From Alligator mississippiensis (lineage: Eukaryota; Chordata; Crocodylia; Alligatoridae): a stretch of 64,000 bases of DNA. The position numbers and the translations under genes are program-made. Shown piece after piece: positions 31,666 through 57,537 of this stretch. The stretch is from contig NC_081831.1 in assembly GCF_030867095.1 (NCBI RefSeq), positions 22,110,001 through 22,174,000 of the forward strand, written 5' to 3'. Under the pieces are notes generated by a model. The model saw only the letters and a program-made list of their open reading frames with translations, ran no database searches and was not told where the DNA came from. Position 1 is the first letter of the stretch, and the number at the start of each line of letters is the position of its first letter.

Positions 31666-31720
31666 AGTGATCAGCGTCTCCTCCAGAGGCGCCGTTGGCC
31701 AGGGCCTGTGTGGCACCAGC

Positions 31721-34700
31721 TCAATTGGTGGATGGCCTGTGGGGATAGAGAGACAGTGAGGAGCAGCCCTAGCAGCCTTAACTCCAGCTTTCCCCATGGG
31801 CACCTTCTCCCCACCCCCCAGCAGAACCCAGACTCACTTAGCCCATTCCACGTTGAGGATCAAGTGGTCGTAGCCAAAGCCAGAGACACCGGCAATGGCA
31901 CGGGCGGCATCCTCCCGCCGGTGGAAGCTGATGAAGGCAAAGCCCTGGGTGAAAAGCCCATGGTTAGAGCTGAACTGAGCCAAGCCCTTCCCTACCACCC
32001 CAGAGGGCCTCTTGCTGCACCTTGGACTGCCCAGTGGCCTTGTCCTTAGCCAGATAGATCCTGGAAATGGAGCCGAAAGGGCGGAACAGCTCCTGCAGAT
32101 CCGTCTCGCGTGTGTCTTCAGACAGGTTAGTGACACGGATGGTGGCATTGTCATCAGCTGCAAAGAGAGGAGAGTCAGGGCCAGGCCCAGGCGATGGGAA
32201 TGAGCCCCCAGGACAGAGTTTCCCTGCTGGGCAAAGAACTGCCAGGATGGAGCTCAAACCGAGGCAGGAAGCAGGACCCAGGCATCCGAGTCAGGGCCAG
32301 GAGGGGCCCATAGGTCTGATTACCAGGACTTACCCCTGCGGTTGGGTTGCATGGACTCCCCACGGCGGCAGGCCCCATCCCTCAGGCTGGGTGGGACATA
32401 CTTCCCCGTCTTGCTCTGTGCTGCCTGCACTGGCTCTGGCTCTACAAGGGCAGGGAAGCAAAGTTAGAAGAGCCCAGAGCCTCTGGGACCCGAACCCCTA
32501 AACCCCACTGCCCCCACCCCCAAACCTCCAGGCAGCTTCTCCTTCTCGCCAGTGGACAGCCCCAGCTGCTCAGCCAGTTCCTTCTGCATAGGCCCCAGTG
32601 TGTCTTTGTAGGGGCAACGTGTGGTCCAATGGTCGCCCTTGCAGATGCGGCATGATACAATCTTCTGGCCCTTCAGCTTGTTCATGGGGTCTTCCTCCTC
32701 TTGGCAGTTCAGGTCCTGCAGCAGGCGTGGGGGAATCAGCATTGGAACTACTCCTCTGCAGGGAGCTCCCAAGCCCCCACCAGAGCAGCTGGATGCCCAT
32801 GGTCCCTCCCCCTGCCCTAGGACCCCACCCCAACCCTTACTCACCTCCTTGCTAGTGATGAAAGTCATGAAGACATCGTCGCTCACAGTTGTTGTGGCGA
32901 TGCTGGGGCCAGGCGCATCAAATTCTGAGTTGCCAAACTTCTTCCAGTTCTGGGAGAGGCAGGCAGGGGAGGTGTCAAGCTGGGAAATCCTTCCACCTCA
33001 TCCCACCCAGCTAACTGGGAGACTGGGCAGAAGTGCCCCCTGGTGGCATCTGTTAAATGTAACAGGCTCAACCCAAACCAGAAGCAGCCCTGGGCGTGGG
33101 GGCAGAGATGCCACCAAAAAGGGAGGAAATGGACATGGACAGATGTGGGAGGGAAAAGGGAGCAAGGCAGGACAAGCAGCTTGGGTATGTGAAAGGCCCA
33201 GTCCCGTCTCATTCCAACCCTCCAATGCCCACCCCCTCCATTTTAACCCCTCTTGCCCCAGCAAGGAGCCCACTCACCTTGCGGCGGGCCACGGCCTTAG
33301 AAGCCTTCCTAGTCTCAATACGGAAGGTACGGATGATCTGAGGGAGAAAGACCCCATCACTCACCATATGAGAAATGAGGGGGGTAGCATTCACCCCAAG
33401 GACACAGGGAGTGCCCCACCAGCATGACTGCCCCCACATGCAGGATACAGGAGCAGTGGACACAAGGGCCACGACCCATCACACACTTTCTAACATGCCC
33501 CTCATGGCTCAGGCTGGGGGAATCTTGCCCCAGCCAGGGAAAAAGTCCCCAAGACAGCCCCAGCCTAACCCCTCCAGCACTCACCTTCACCTTGCGCCCA
33601 TCCTCCTCCTCACGGTACTCAGTGATAGTTTTGATGTTCCCATTGATTAGCTCCTTTGGGGATGGAAGAGGACCTAAGGGGACAGGGCAGGCAGTGAGAT
33701 GACTGGATCCATGGGGCTCCCTGGGGCAGTGCCCAATCCCCACTCCTCAGCCAGCCTGGCTCTTACCATCTTTCAGCAGCTCTGACTCGGCCTTGGCCTC
33801 TGCCTCAGCAACACTGGCACCCAGGTCCCCACCCAGCACCGCAGTGAGGGGGATGTCCTTGAGCAGCTCGCTGGTGATGCATTTGTCTGGGGAAGAGGAG
33901 CAGGGCTAGACCTTGCTAGTCAGTCACTTATTGGGGGAAGGAACAGGGAACTCTTATGGGCTAGGGCCAGGGTGCCACAATGCTACCCAGCGCCAGGTGT
34001 GCTCATGCCCCATCCCTGGAGATCCTACAGGGTGCCACTGCAATAACAGGAACTCTTAGCTCTGTGGGGCTTGGGGTGCCCTAGTAACAGGATCTACCCC
34101 CCCTACCCCCCCAGGTCTCAACAAGCTACAAAAATGCAGGCTGCCCAGGAAATAAGTTGGAGGGAAGCAGAGAGTGGGTCTGAGGGGAGGGGATTATCAC
34201 CCCCCAGCAGGTCACCTGTACTGTGGGACCACCACCAGATCAGATAAGGGGCCTGGGGTGGGGGCTGTGTGTTGTGGGGGCAAGGGTTCTTGCCCTGTCA
34301 CAGGGACGGGCCATGAGCCAGGGCAGGGGCAGGCACCCAGCTTCCTCGATGGGCCTTAGAGCAACACACGGGCCCTTGGGCTAGGCTGGAACCTGACCAG
34401 CACTAGGAGACTGCGAGGCCAGATGCAAAGGAGCCGGGGATCCCAATGACCGAAGGTGTCTGCTGGGGGAGGGGGAGGTGGAGTCGGCCCACAGCCCCGT
34501 GGGGGGGTCCGCGCCGGGGGGAGGAGAATGTGCGGGGGGAAAGGGAGGGGAGTCCAGCCCGGGTGCAGCCTCTCACCGTCGTCGCCTCCCTCCTCCTCCA
34601 CTTGGTCGGCCCAGCTAGGCTTCGAGCTGCGGGAGCGAGAGTTAGAGCCGCGCGGACACGATCCTCCGGCCTCCCCGCTCCCACCCCATACTAGGCCACC

Positions 34701-34818
34701 GCACCCCCCACATCTCCCTCAACCCCCAGCCCCTCCCTCATTTCCGCCCCAGGCCCAACCCCGGACCCCGGGCCCAGCCCGCACCCCGCCCGTCTCACTC
34801 GTAGTCTCCCGTCGGCAT
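31721..34818 (-). CDS. EIF3G: Eukaryotic translation initiation factor 3 subunit G
   Basis: RNA-binding subunit of eIF3, acting in scanning and reinitiation on the 40S subunit. Eleven coding exons: 34799-34818, 34577-34626, 33767-33886, 33585-33673, 33278-33337, 32845-32949, 32526-32715, 32334-32441, 32021-32157, 31838-31944, 31721-31736, summing to 333 residues (human 320). The N-terminus is [20 protein letters not shown]; a CCHC zinc knuckle ([13 protein letters not shown]) lies near residue 165-180; the C-terminal RRM has RNP2 IRVTNLS and RNP1 GFAFISF. The last exon only encodes PSTN. The donor of the 190-bp exon is a weak GTTTGG. The extra length is in the exon at 33767-33886 (an Ala/Glu-rich segment). 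Confidence 0.96.
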
Positions 34819-35004
34819 CGCGCGCCCTGTGCAGCAGCAGCAGCAATAGCCGCCGCCGAACGCCTCGCGCCACAAACCGGAAGCAGAAGGGCCTCACCAG
34901 CGAGCACTGCCCACGCTCCTAGAGAGGCCGGAAGGAGATAGGGGAGGAATCACCGCGGCAGCCTTGGGAGCTGAGGGGCCTGCAGGAACTGCCGGATTCT
35001 CGCA

Positions 35005-35128
35005 GTGCGCTCTGGGAAGTGTAGTCCTGAAGGATCTCACGCTTACTAGCATCCGACCCCGGGGTCGCAATGCATTCTGGGAACTGGAGCACCGCACCCG
35101 GGCCACGCTGCATACTGGGAGCTGTAGT
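35005..35128 (-). promoter_or_regulatory. Three ZNF143/SBS-type motifs upstream of EIF3G
   Basis: Read on the minus strand, 35005-35025, 35072-35089 and 35110-35128 resemble the SBS consensus ACTACAATTCCCAGAATGC; the first reads ACTACACTTCCCAGAGCGC. They are spaced 64 and 39 bp apart about 190-310 bp upstream of the EIF3G ATG. ZNF143 is a common activator of CpG-rich housekeeping promoters. Confidence 0.6.
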
Positions 35129-35479
35129 TCTCTCCCCCGCGCGTTGGCAGGCCTCGTGGTCAGGCCAGGTTCCGCCCCAGCTTCAGCCCACGTGAATGTT
35201 ATTTTCCACGGCACGAAAGGGTTAAAGGGGGGTGGGGGCAGGCTCAGGGCCCAGCCAGCACAAACCAGGAGCCGGGGCTACTGGGAACCTCAGGAGGCAA
35301 CTGCAGCCCAGGGCAGAGCTAGAGCCAGGCCCGGGGCAACAGCTGGAACCACCCCGAGGTGCAGGCAAGTCCTGACCCCTGCAGAGGATTTTTTAAGGGG
35401 TTCTGAAAGAGGGCATCGTGCCTAGAACGGGAAGTGTCATCGGATCCCTGCGTAAGTTCACTGTGCACTCAGTTCTTGT

Positions 35480-36000
35480 CCCAGCACCTCAAATACGAGA
35501 TAGAAGGGCAGTAAGCATGAGAGGTCTGGAGGGACTGCGTTGTGAGGGCAGACTCAGGAGGCTAGGCCTGCTCACTTGGGGGGGGGGGGGGGTGTACTGG
35601 GATCATCTTCAGCAGACAGAAACAAGGGGTCACAATGCGAAACGAGCCGCTTGCAAGTTTAAAACTAACAAGTACTTTTCCACCCAACATGTCATGAAAG
35701 GGTGGGACTTGTTGCCAACACATGCAGCAGAAGCTGACAGTTTAGCTGAGCTTCACAAGGGGCGATATCCTTGGAGGAAAGGGGCATTGATCGCTATTGA
35801 ACCCAAGAGCAACTGGCACAGCCTCTGAATCAGACCTTCCTGGACCTTAATGCTGGAGGCTACAAGAAAGCAACAGTGGAAAAAGACCCTGGTCAGACCT
35901 GCTCACCCCCACCTTCCAGCCTTTGCTTGCTGTATGACAGGATACTGGGTAAGATGGACCTGTGGTCTGACCCAGTAAACAGCAGTTATGTTCTTATAGA
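35480..36000 (+). mobile_element. CR1 LINE 3' fragment (intergenic)
   Basis: 5'-truncated CR1 in forward orientation. It starts near 'agatagaagggcagtaa', contains a poly-G run at about 35579, and ends with the characteristic 'gatactgggtaagatggacc', 'ggtctgacccagtaa' and 'tatgttcttatag' tail. It aligns along its whole length with the CR1 copy in S1PR2 but is clearly a separate, diverged insertion. No intact ORF2 remains. Confidence 0.85.
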
Positions 36001-36257
36001 GACTTGGGGGTGGTTTTGCCCTGCACCCTGCAAGAGCTGGAGGAACATCCCTTCTGCTAGCAGCTCCATGGCACCCACTATGGCCAGAAAGGAGGTTGTA
36101 GCCCAGAAGCTGTCTTCAGCAGCACAGCCTAGAGCCAGCATTGCCCCCCAACTTGGAGTCAGGCCCCAGCCTCCTCCACAGGGCTGGGAGATGCTGAGAA
36201 AAACCAGGGGGGGAGAGAAGAAGAGAGCTCTCCCCAGCATGTAATTTATAGGAGAGA

Positions 36258-36263
36258 TTTATT
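36258..36263 (-). terminator. Polyadenylation signal AATAAA of DNMT1
   Basis: TTTATT on the plus strand gives AATAAA on the minus strand about 355 bp after the DNMT1 stop, in the only AT-rich stretch of the 3' region. Confidence 0.7.
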
Positions 36264-36618
36264 TGAAGAAATATTACAACATATAAAAACTACATAAAGT
36301 ATTAATTTCCACTTGTATAAAGTGGTCGATTATTTTCAATACAAGGCATAATAAAAACATCATCCTTTAAATCCAGAATGCACAGGAGGCGGGGCGGGGG
36401 GGGCACTGCACAGCTGATCACTAAAATGATGATTAGTTGAGAACGCAACTGTCACAGACAGCCCTTGAGCTTGGCCGGGGAGACGAACACTGCTCACGGG
36501 TACAGCTGAACAACAGACTCAGCATGTCGGACCAAAACAAGGAACAGAACAAAACGAAACAAAAATCAGTGCATGTTTGGGAGTCCTGGAGCTGGAGAAG
36601 GAGATGGGAGGGCAAGTG

Positions 36619-51544
<14,926 letters not shown>

Positions 51545-51649
51545 CGGGCTCGGGGCGGGGGCGCGGGAGCCGAGGCCGGGCGCGGGCGGCGATTTCGCGC
51601 GGAAACCAGCGCCGGGGGGAGGGGCGGCGCCGACCATCCGGCGCGCGGG

Positions 51650-52510
51650 GGGGGCGGGCGCTACCACTGCCGGGGGAGACTGTTCCACGCGCGGGGGTGA
51701 TACCACTACTGGGTGGGGGGGTGGGCTGTTCCACGCGTGCGGAGGAGGCAGGCGATACCATTACGGGGGGGGCTATTCCACGCGTGGGGGGTGGAGAGCG
51801 CACTACCACTGCCTTGAGGGGGGGGAGCTGTTCCATGAGGGTGGGGGGAGAGCGGCTCCAGGACTGTTCCACGCGCGGGGTGGGGGGCAGATGGGCGGAA
51901 CCAATCTCATAGGGAGAAGGAGGTACTACGAGGACCCAAGTGGGAGGGGGGTGAAGGATGATGGTGCGGTCGGGGTTGGGGTGGCCGAGCGAGGTGGAAC
52001 GTACCACTGAGGGCGGGAGAACGGGGGTGCCCAGGGGAAAAGCAGTTGGGATGTACCATCCTCTTCCTAGGGACGGGGTGGGCTGTACCACGTCCCCAAA
52101 AGGTCTATAAGGAGCTTTGGAACATACCTGGTCGGACTGCCGTTGGGACGTACCAACCTCACACGCCAGGGGGAAACGGCGCGTACCAAATGCCTCCCTG
52201 CCTACGGGCTGACAGTTGGGCGGCTCTCGACTCCTCGGGGCGGGGCTTGGAATGTACCATGTGCGTCCAGGGGAAAGGGGGACTGAAGGGCTGTACCCTA
52301 GGGAGGGAGTGGGATGTACCAAGTGTGCCAAGAGTAGAGGGGGCAAATGGGACGTACCATTCTTTTGAGGAGGACTGGGAGGAACCATTTTCACATACAA
52401 CACAGGGAGAGTTGAGACATACCATCCTTAGGAGGTGTCGGGTGTACCACCGAGAGCTGCGGGGCTGTTGGAATGTACCATAATCACACGGAGGAGGGCA
52501 GATGGTACCA
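51650..52510. repeat. Degenerate TACCA-type minisatellite upstream of DNMT1
   Basis: Head-to-tail units of ~40-70 bp alternate 'gtaccatt/gataccactac' with 'ctgttccacgcg' and G-rich spacers. The first copies (51650-51900) have 'ctgttccacgcg' at nearly every repeat; later copies become 'gggatgtaccat' units. The array starts about 100 bp upstream of the DNMT1 ATG. Open frames of >300 codons across it are repeat products. Confidence 0.7.
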
Positions 52511-52549
52511 TTCTAGCAGGCAGCTGGGTGTGCAGGGGACAGGGGTAGG

Positions 52550-52770
52550 TGGCAGGCGTTGTGCACACACGGGAGCACCTGTGCCCTTTTGCTCTGGCAT
52601 GTGCACATGCTCCTTACACACACGTGTAGCCCTTATACACTCAGACTTGTGCCCCCACTCATGCACATGACACAGCCGGGCATGCAGGGGGAGATGAGCA
52701 TGCACACCCCACCCCCCCAGCATGCATGCTCCCACCTGCTCTTGCACACGTGCTCCCAATCTGAATGTCA
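52550..52770. repeat. CA/TG-rich tract with 'gcacatgctcc' units
   Basis: Alternating purine-pyrimidine repeat made of 'tgtgcacacacg', 'gcatgtgcacatgctcc' and related units. Similar tracts occur near 54400-54460 and 56300-56540. Confidence 0.6.
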
Positions 52771-53271
52771 CCAACATCTAAAAGTGCAAATGGGCCCAGG
52801 CCCCACTGGCCGGCCGGCCGCCCTGCTCACTGTCTCTGCAGAGCACGGGAAGGGAGAGGAGATATCACCTCCAAGACCAACCTCCAGCCTGCTGGGGTGG
52901 GCACCCTCTTGGAGGGGGGACAATCCAGGTTCCCACCCCCGCTCCAGCTGGGCAGGGCCTGGAACCCAGGGGTCCTGCGCCTGGGACCCCCGAGGAACCT
53001 AAAGAGCCACTGCAGCCTCCCCCCAGCCAGGAAATGCTGGGGTGGGGGGTGTAACCCTGGGTGCTCCGGACTGGGGGTCCTACACCTCCCAGTCAGGTGC
53101 AGGGTACACGGGGGTGCAGGGCTCCCTCGTAGGCACCAGGGGGCGCTGCTCCCTCTCACACCTGCAGTCCTCTTCCAGGTGCCTGGGGCTGGGGGGGGAG
53201 CTCTGCAGGACCAGGGGGTTCCCCAGGCAGCCAGATATCCCTGCTCCCGTTCCCCCGTGCCCCCCGCCCCC

Positions 53272-54607
53272 CAGGCTATTTTGGGATTTCTGCTTCTGGC
53301 TGCGGAAGCCTGGAGGAACTGATGCAGAAAGGAGAAGCCAGGCCCCAGCCCTCAGTCTGGCTGGAGCCTGCAGTGCGCCCCCCTCCCCACCCCACCAGGC
53401 CCCTCCTTCCATGAATCCCTGCCCCATGCTTGCTGCGCTTGCCCTGCAGCTCCCTCCTGGTTTCAATCAAGCTGCAGCCGCTGAGAAGGCAGCCGGGATG
53501 GACGGGCCCCTTCCGGAGCTCAGATCCAGCACCCCCCACCCCAGCCAGCCCCCTACCTGGCTCCCGGCCAGCTCCCAGACACCAGCCCCATCTCCTACAG
53601 GCCCTGCTCAGCTCCCCCTCCTCCAACACACTCAGTAGCCCCAGGCAGGATTCAGCACATCTGGGAAGCATCGACTGGGGGGTGGCAAATGTGCTGGAGC
53701 TGGAGCCATTAGGGCTCCAGAGACCCCAGTTCCCCCCAGCCCCCCCAACCCCCTCCTCCTCCTCAGGATGACTCAGGCGGATGCGGTCAGGCCATGTCCC
53801 CCCACGCAGCCTGCAGCACTGATTTTAACTCTTGCTGAAACCCCGGGGCTGCCGGCCGGTGGAAAGCTTGGAGGGGGAGAGCGGTGTGAGTCAGGGAGGG
53901 CGGGAGAGAAGCAGCCCCAGTGCATGCATGTGTTTGGGCAGGAGCATGTGTGGACATGCATGTGCGTGTACTCACTGTGCAGAGAGCTCCAAAGGCCCCG
54001 ACTGTGTCCGGGCCAAGAGCAGGGAGCGTGTGCCCCAAGACCCTGGGACTGCTGTTCCCACGGGGGATTCAGAGGGAACCCTGACACCCCTGATTCTGGC
54101 TGAACAGACATGGGCTTCATTTTCCCCCTCCCTGGGGGCACCTTAGGTTCCCAGACTGGTTTGTCTAACCCATTGCTGAACTAACACAACCCGCACCCAG
54201 CCAGGCAGGGCTAGGGGGGCAGGAGAGGCTGCAGGAGCCTGCCACGCATCATTCCCACCCCCCCAACCAAGACCTGAGCCTCCTGCCAGCAGCCACAGCC
54301 CGGAGCATCTGCCCTGTGCTCCTGTGGGGTCCCCCTGCTTCCCTCCCTCCACCCACCTCAGCCTGCAGGGGGAAGCCCTGGGGCTATCTCTGCTCCCCTC
54401 CCACCACACAGACACACACACACATACACTCACACATATGCACTCGCACATGCAAGGACACACATATTGGCTCAGGCCAGGAGCTCCTTGGGCTGAGTTT
54501 GCTCTTACTCTGTGTCTGCAGGTCCTGGCACAAGGTGCCCTGATCCTGGGCAGCGCTGGGCCCTGCAGCACCATTCTCAGGCTATTTTGGGATTTCTGCT
54601 TCTGGCT
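53272..54607. repeat. Exact 30-bp direct duplication 1.3 kb apart
   Basis: Positions 53272-53301 and 54578-54607 are identical, beginning 'caggctattttgggatttc' and ending 'tgcttctggct'. The flanks differ, so this is neither a microsatellite nor a large duplication that I can recognise. Confidence 0.8.
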
Positions 54608-54708
54608 CCGGGTCTTGCAACCTCCCCTCCCCATCTATTAATACCCCCCCTGGGAGGAGTGGGGGGTCCTGCAGCCCCCGGCCTAGGCCACTTTCAGCAC
54701 TAGGTCCC

Positions 54709-54740
<32 letters not shown>

Positions 54741-55914
54741 GGCTTCTTTCTGTGGTGGAAGCTGGTCCGGCTGTGTTTATTCCGTCAGCAGCTGGGAGCA
54801 AGCAAAACCCAGGCCCTGAAGACCAAACATTCCCAGGCTGCTCCCAGACCCCACGGGCTGCAGCTGGCTCTGGAGGGAGGAGGGGGCCAGCAGGGCTCAC
54901 GTCCAGGGCCAGCAGCTGCAGCTTGTGGCACGGGGGGGAGGAGAGGGGGGAGACCATGGGTCCCCCAACACCCTCCCTCTAGTCTGTGGCTGCCGGGGAG
55001 TTGCTGGAGCCTTTGCTAGGACCTGGCCAGGCCCCATGAGCCCCCTGAGCTCTGAACACCCTCCCCCCATGTCCAACACGTCCAGTTCCAAGAACGCCGA
55101 AAACAGCAGCCCAGGACGGGACAAGCTGCCCGGGCCCAGTCAACGCCTCCCCTCATTGGCCCCCGCGGCCCAGCCTGGAAGACTCCCAGCTGCTCTGTCT
55201 GGATCTGGAGATGCAGGGAACATGTAGAGGTGGGCAGCTCAGCCCCCCCCCTCCCCCGAAGCACAGCCCTCAGCCCTGCTGGTGCCCCTCAGTCCTGACC
55301 CAGAGCCCTAGCCCACTCCCCCAGTCCTGTCAGTGCCCCTCCCAACCTGCAGCCCCCCCAGTAGTTTCCTCTGGTCCCAGCAGGGCTACCCATCACTCAG
55401 CATTCACCTGGCAACAGCCCTGAACTCCCTGGCCCAGGCCCAGTGCATGTGCATGCATGCGTGGGGGAGGATGTTTTGGGGGAAAAAACCTCAGTTTCCA
55501 AGGCAACTGCTGTCTGGACAAGTCAGAACAGGAGGGGAAGTGGAGAATCGGCTGCCACGTCAGCTTCTCACAGCGCGGGAAGCCTGGGCCAAGGCTTGGT
55601 ACAGCCTCCCTGCCTGCCCCACACCCCCTCCCTGCCCCCCAGGCAGCACCCCAGTTCCCCACTGCCACACCCTTATCCACGTGCCCCAGCCGGGACTGAA
55701 ATCCCCCATCCCCGCCTGGAAGGGCAAAGCAAGTGCCTGAGTAAACCCAGCCATGGTCCCAGGCAGGCTGCGTAAGCGAGAACAGCCCTGAGGCAGCTCC
55801 AACAGGCAGGGTGCAGTCCCACAGGCCTGTGACCAGGCAGCAGGGGCCATGGGGGACCCTGTGTGGGGAGGAGGGGCAGGAAAGAAGCTGACGCGAGCAG
55901 TGGCGGAAACTTTG

Positions 55915-55920
55915 TTTTAA
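55915..55920 (-). terminator. Probable S1PR2 polyadenylation signal ATTAAA
   Basis: TTTAAT on the plus strand reads ATTAAA on the minus strand about 1.6 kb downstream of the S1PR2 stop, at a local A/T-rich spot. A 3' UTR of 1-2 kb is usual for S1PR2. I did not find a nearer canonical signal. Confidence 0.45.
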
Positions 55921-57537
55921 TAGTCAGTGGTGGCCGCTCGTACATGGGTAGTGAGGGGGCGGGGTTGTGGCTCCATAGTGTTTCCTCAGGATTGGGAGTG
56001 GGGGCAACCGCAAGGATCCCCCGGTTCCTCCCGCGCTGACTGTACCATACTGCAGAGCCAACCCTGCCCTCCCAAGCCTCGGTACCTGGCTGCAGAACTG
56101 AGGTCAGCCAGATTCCCCTAGGACTGGCAGCAGCAGGATTAGGGGCCACTAGGTGCCAGGAGAAGCCACAGCCAACACCTGGTGAACAAGATGGGCCCCC
56201 AGGACTAGGGGAGGCTGAGGGCAGCCAAGGCAAGGGGCCAGGAAGAGACAAGGAGCTAGCAAAAGGACAAGGTACATGCAGCTCTCTCCCATACTTCCCA
56301 TGTACTGGGGGCATGTGCACGTGCTATGCACACATCCACCCAAACACACTGAGGGGCGCACACACATCATGGACACACATCTTATATGCACCTCACACAC
56401 ACTGGGGGCATGTACATGCACCCAACATGCACTGGAACATGCACACACACTCCACATGCAGCACTGGGACATGTACATACACTATATGCACATACAATAT
56501 GCAGTGCTCCTACAATGTGCACCCCCCCCATGTGCTCCCTGCCTGTACACATGACCCCATAGGTCCTGGGAGCTTCCTGTGACCTGGCTCACAGGGTCCA
56601 GGCCAGTGCATGTGGCTGGCAGGGACATGGGGACACAGGGCGTGCCAGGCTGTGGCATGTGCCACCTTCTGGGGGCAGCTGACTTAACCCCAGTCCACTC
56701 CACGGGCTGGGCCAAACCCGTTCCCATGCTTGCAGCTCATTCCCATTCACAGCGTGGCTGCCCCCGCCCAGGCTTGTCAGTCAGTGATTCACACTAGCAG
56801 CTGCCTCCTGATGGAGGACAGGCTCCGGCAGCCTGCCCTGCTTCTCCCCCACCAGGCCCAGGCCCAGTCCCCTCAGGGATCCCTCTGCTGCAGTCAGCAT
56901 AGCCCCCAACAGCCGGGGCTTGGGACCCGCTCCCTGCACTGCAAGGGCAAGGCGTCACCAGTAGAGGCACAGCTTCCCCAGACCGGTCTGTCAGCTCTGG
57001 AGGGAGGCACCAGCCTCAGGACAGGCGTGGGAGACAGACAGACACACTCACACACAGACACTCACACACTTGCTCGTGCTGCTCCCCCATGGCTCAGAGG
57101 CTGCCAGGAGAGCCAGGGAGGCAGTAGCAGACAGATACATGGACAGTCTATGCCCCACTGCCACCCTCGCAACTCCAGCAGGGTCCTGAGACTAGGGACA
57201 GGGGCACCTGCTGCTGTATGGATGGACTGAGGCTGCAGCATGCCCAGGCAGGGCCTGGGAGTGCCGATCAAGCCAAGGCAGACAGTCCTGCCTGGGGAGT
57301 GGAGACCGTGCTGGGAGGAGTGGGGGGTCCTCTCCCAAACCAGATGTTTGCTCTGCCCTGGGGGCTCTGTGGTGAATAAGGATGGCCATACCCCTTGTGC
57401 TATGGCCCCAGACTGGCTGGACAGGCAGACAGACAGACAGACAGAGGCTGTGGTGTGCCCAGACTGCAGCTGGGGAGCAGGGGCTCAGCCCTGTCCAGAT
57501 CCAGATGCCCAGCTACCTCATTGCCCATGGTAGGGGC

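Larger units (their letters stand above)
31311..31720. other. Convergent 3' UTRs of P2RY11 and EIF3G
   Basis: P2RY11 (+) and EIF3G (-) end 410 bp apart. Each has its own polyadenylation signal (31434 plus strand, 31660 minus strand), about 220 bp apart. Nothing else is visible between them. Confidence 0.7.
34819..36618. other. EIF3G promoter, CR1 element and DNMT1 3' end
   Basis: The EIF3G upstream region holds an ETS site (34876-34883) and three ZNF143-type motifs. A CR1 LINE fragment occupies about 35480-36000. The DNMT1 3' UTR runs from the stop at 36619 down to about 36240 on the minus strand, with an AT-rich end. Confidence 0.65.
51545..57537. other. DNMT1-S1PR2 intergenic region
   Basis: Six kilobases without a convincing exon. 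It begins with the CpG-rich DNMT1 5' flank and holds a minisatellite (51650-52510), TG/CA-rich repeats (52550-52770, 54400-54460, 56300-56540), an exact 30-bp duplication (53272-53301 and 54578-54607), a G-homopolymer (about 54723-54742) and, from about 55915 on, the probable S1PR2 3' UTR read on the minus strand. Confidence 0.6.
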
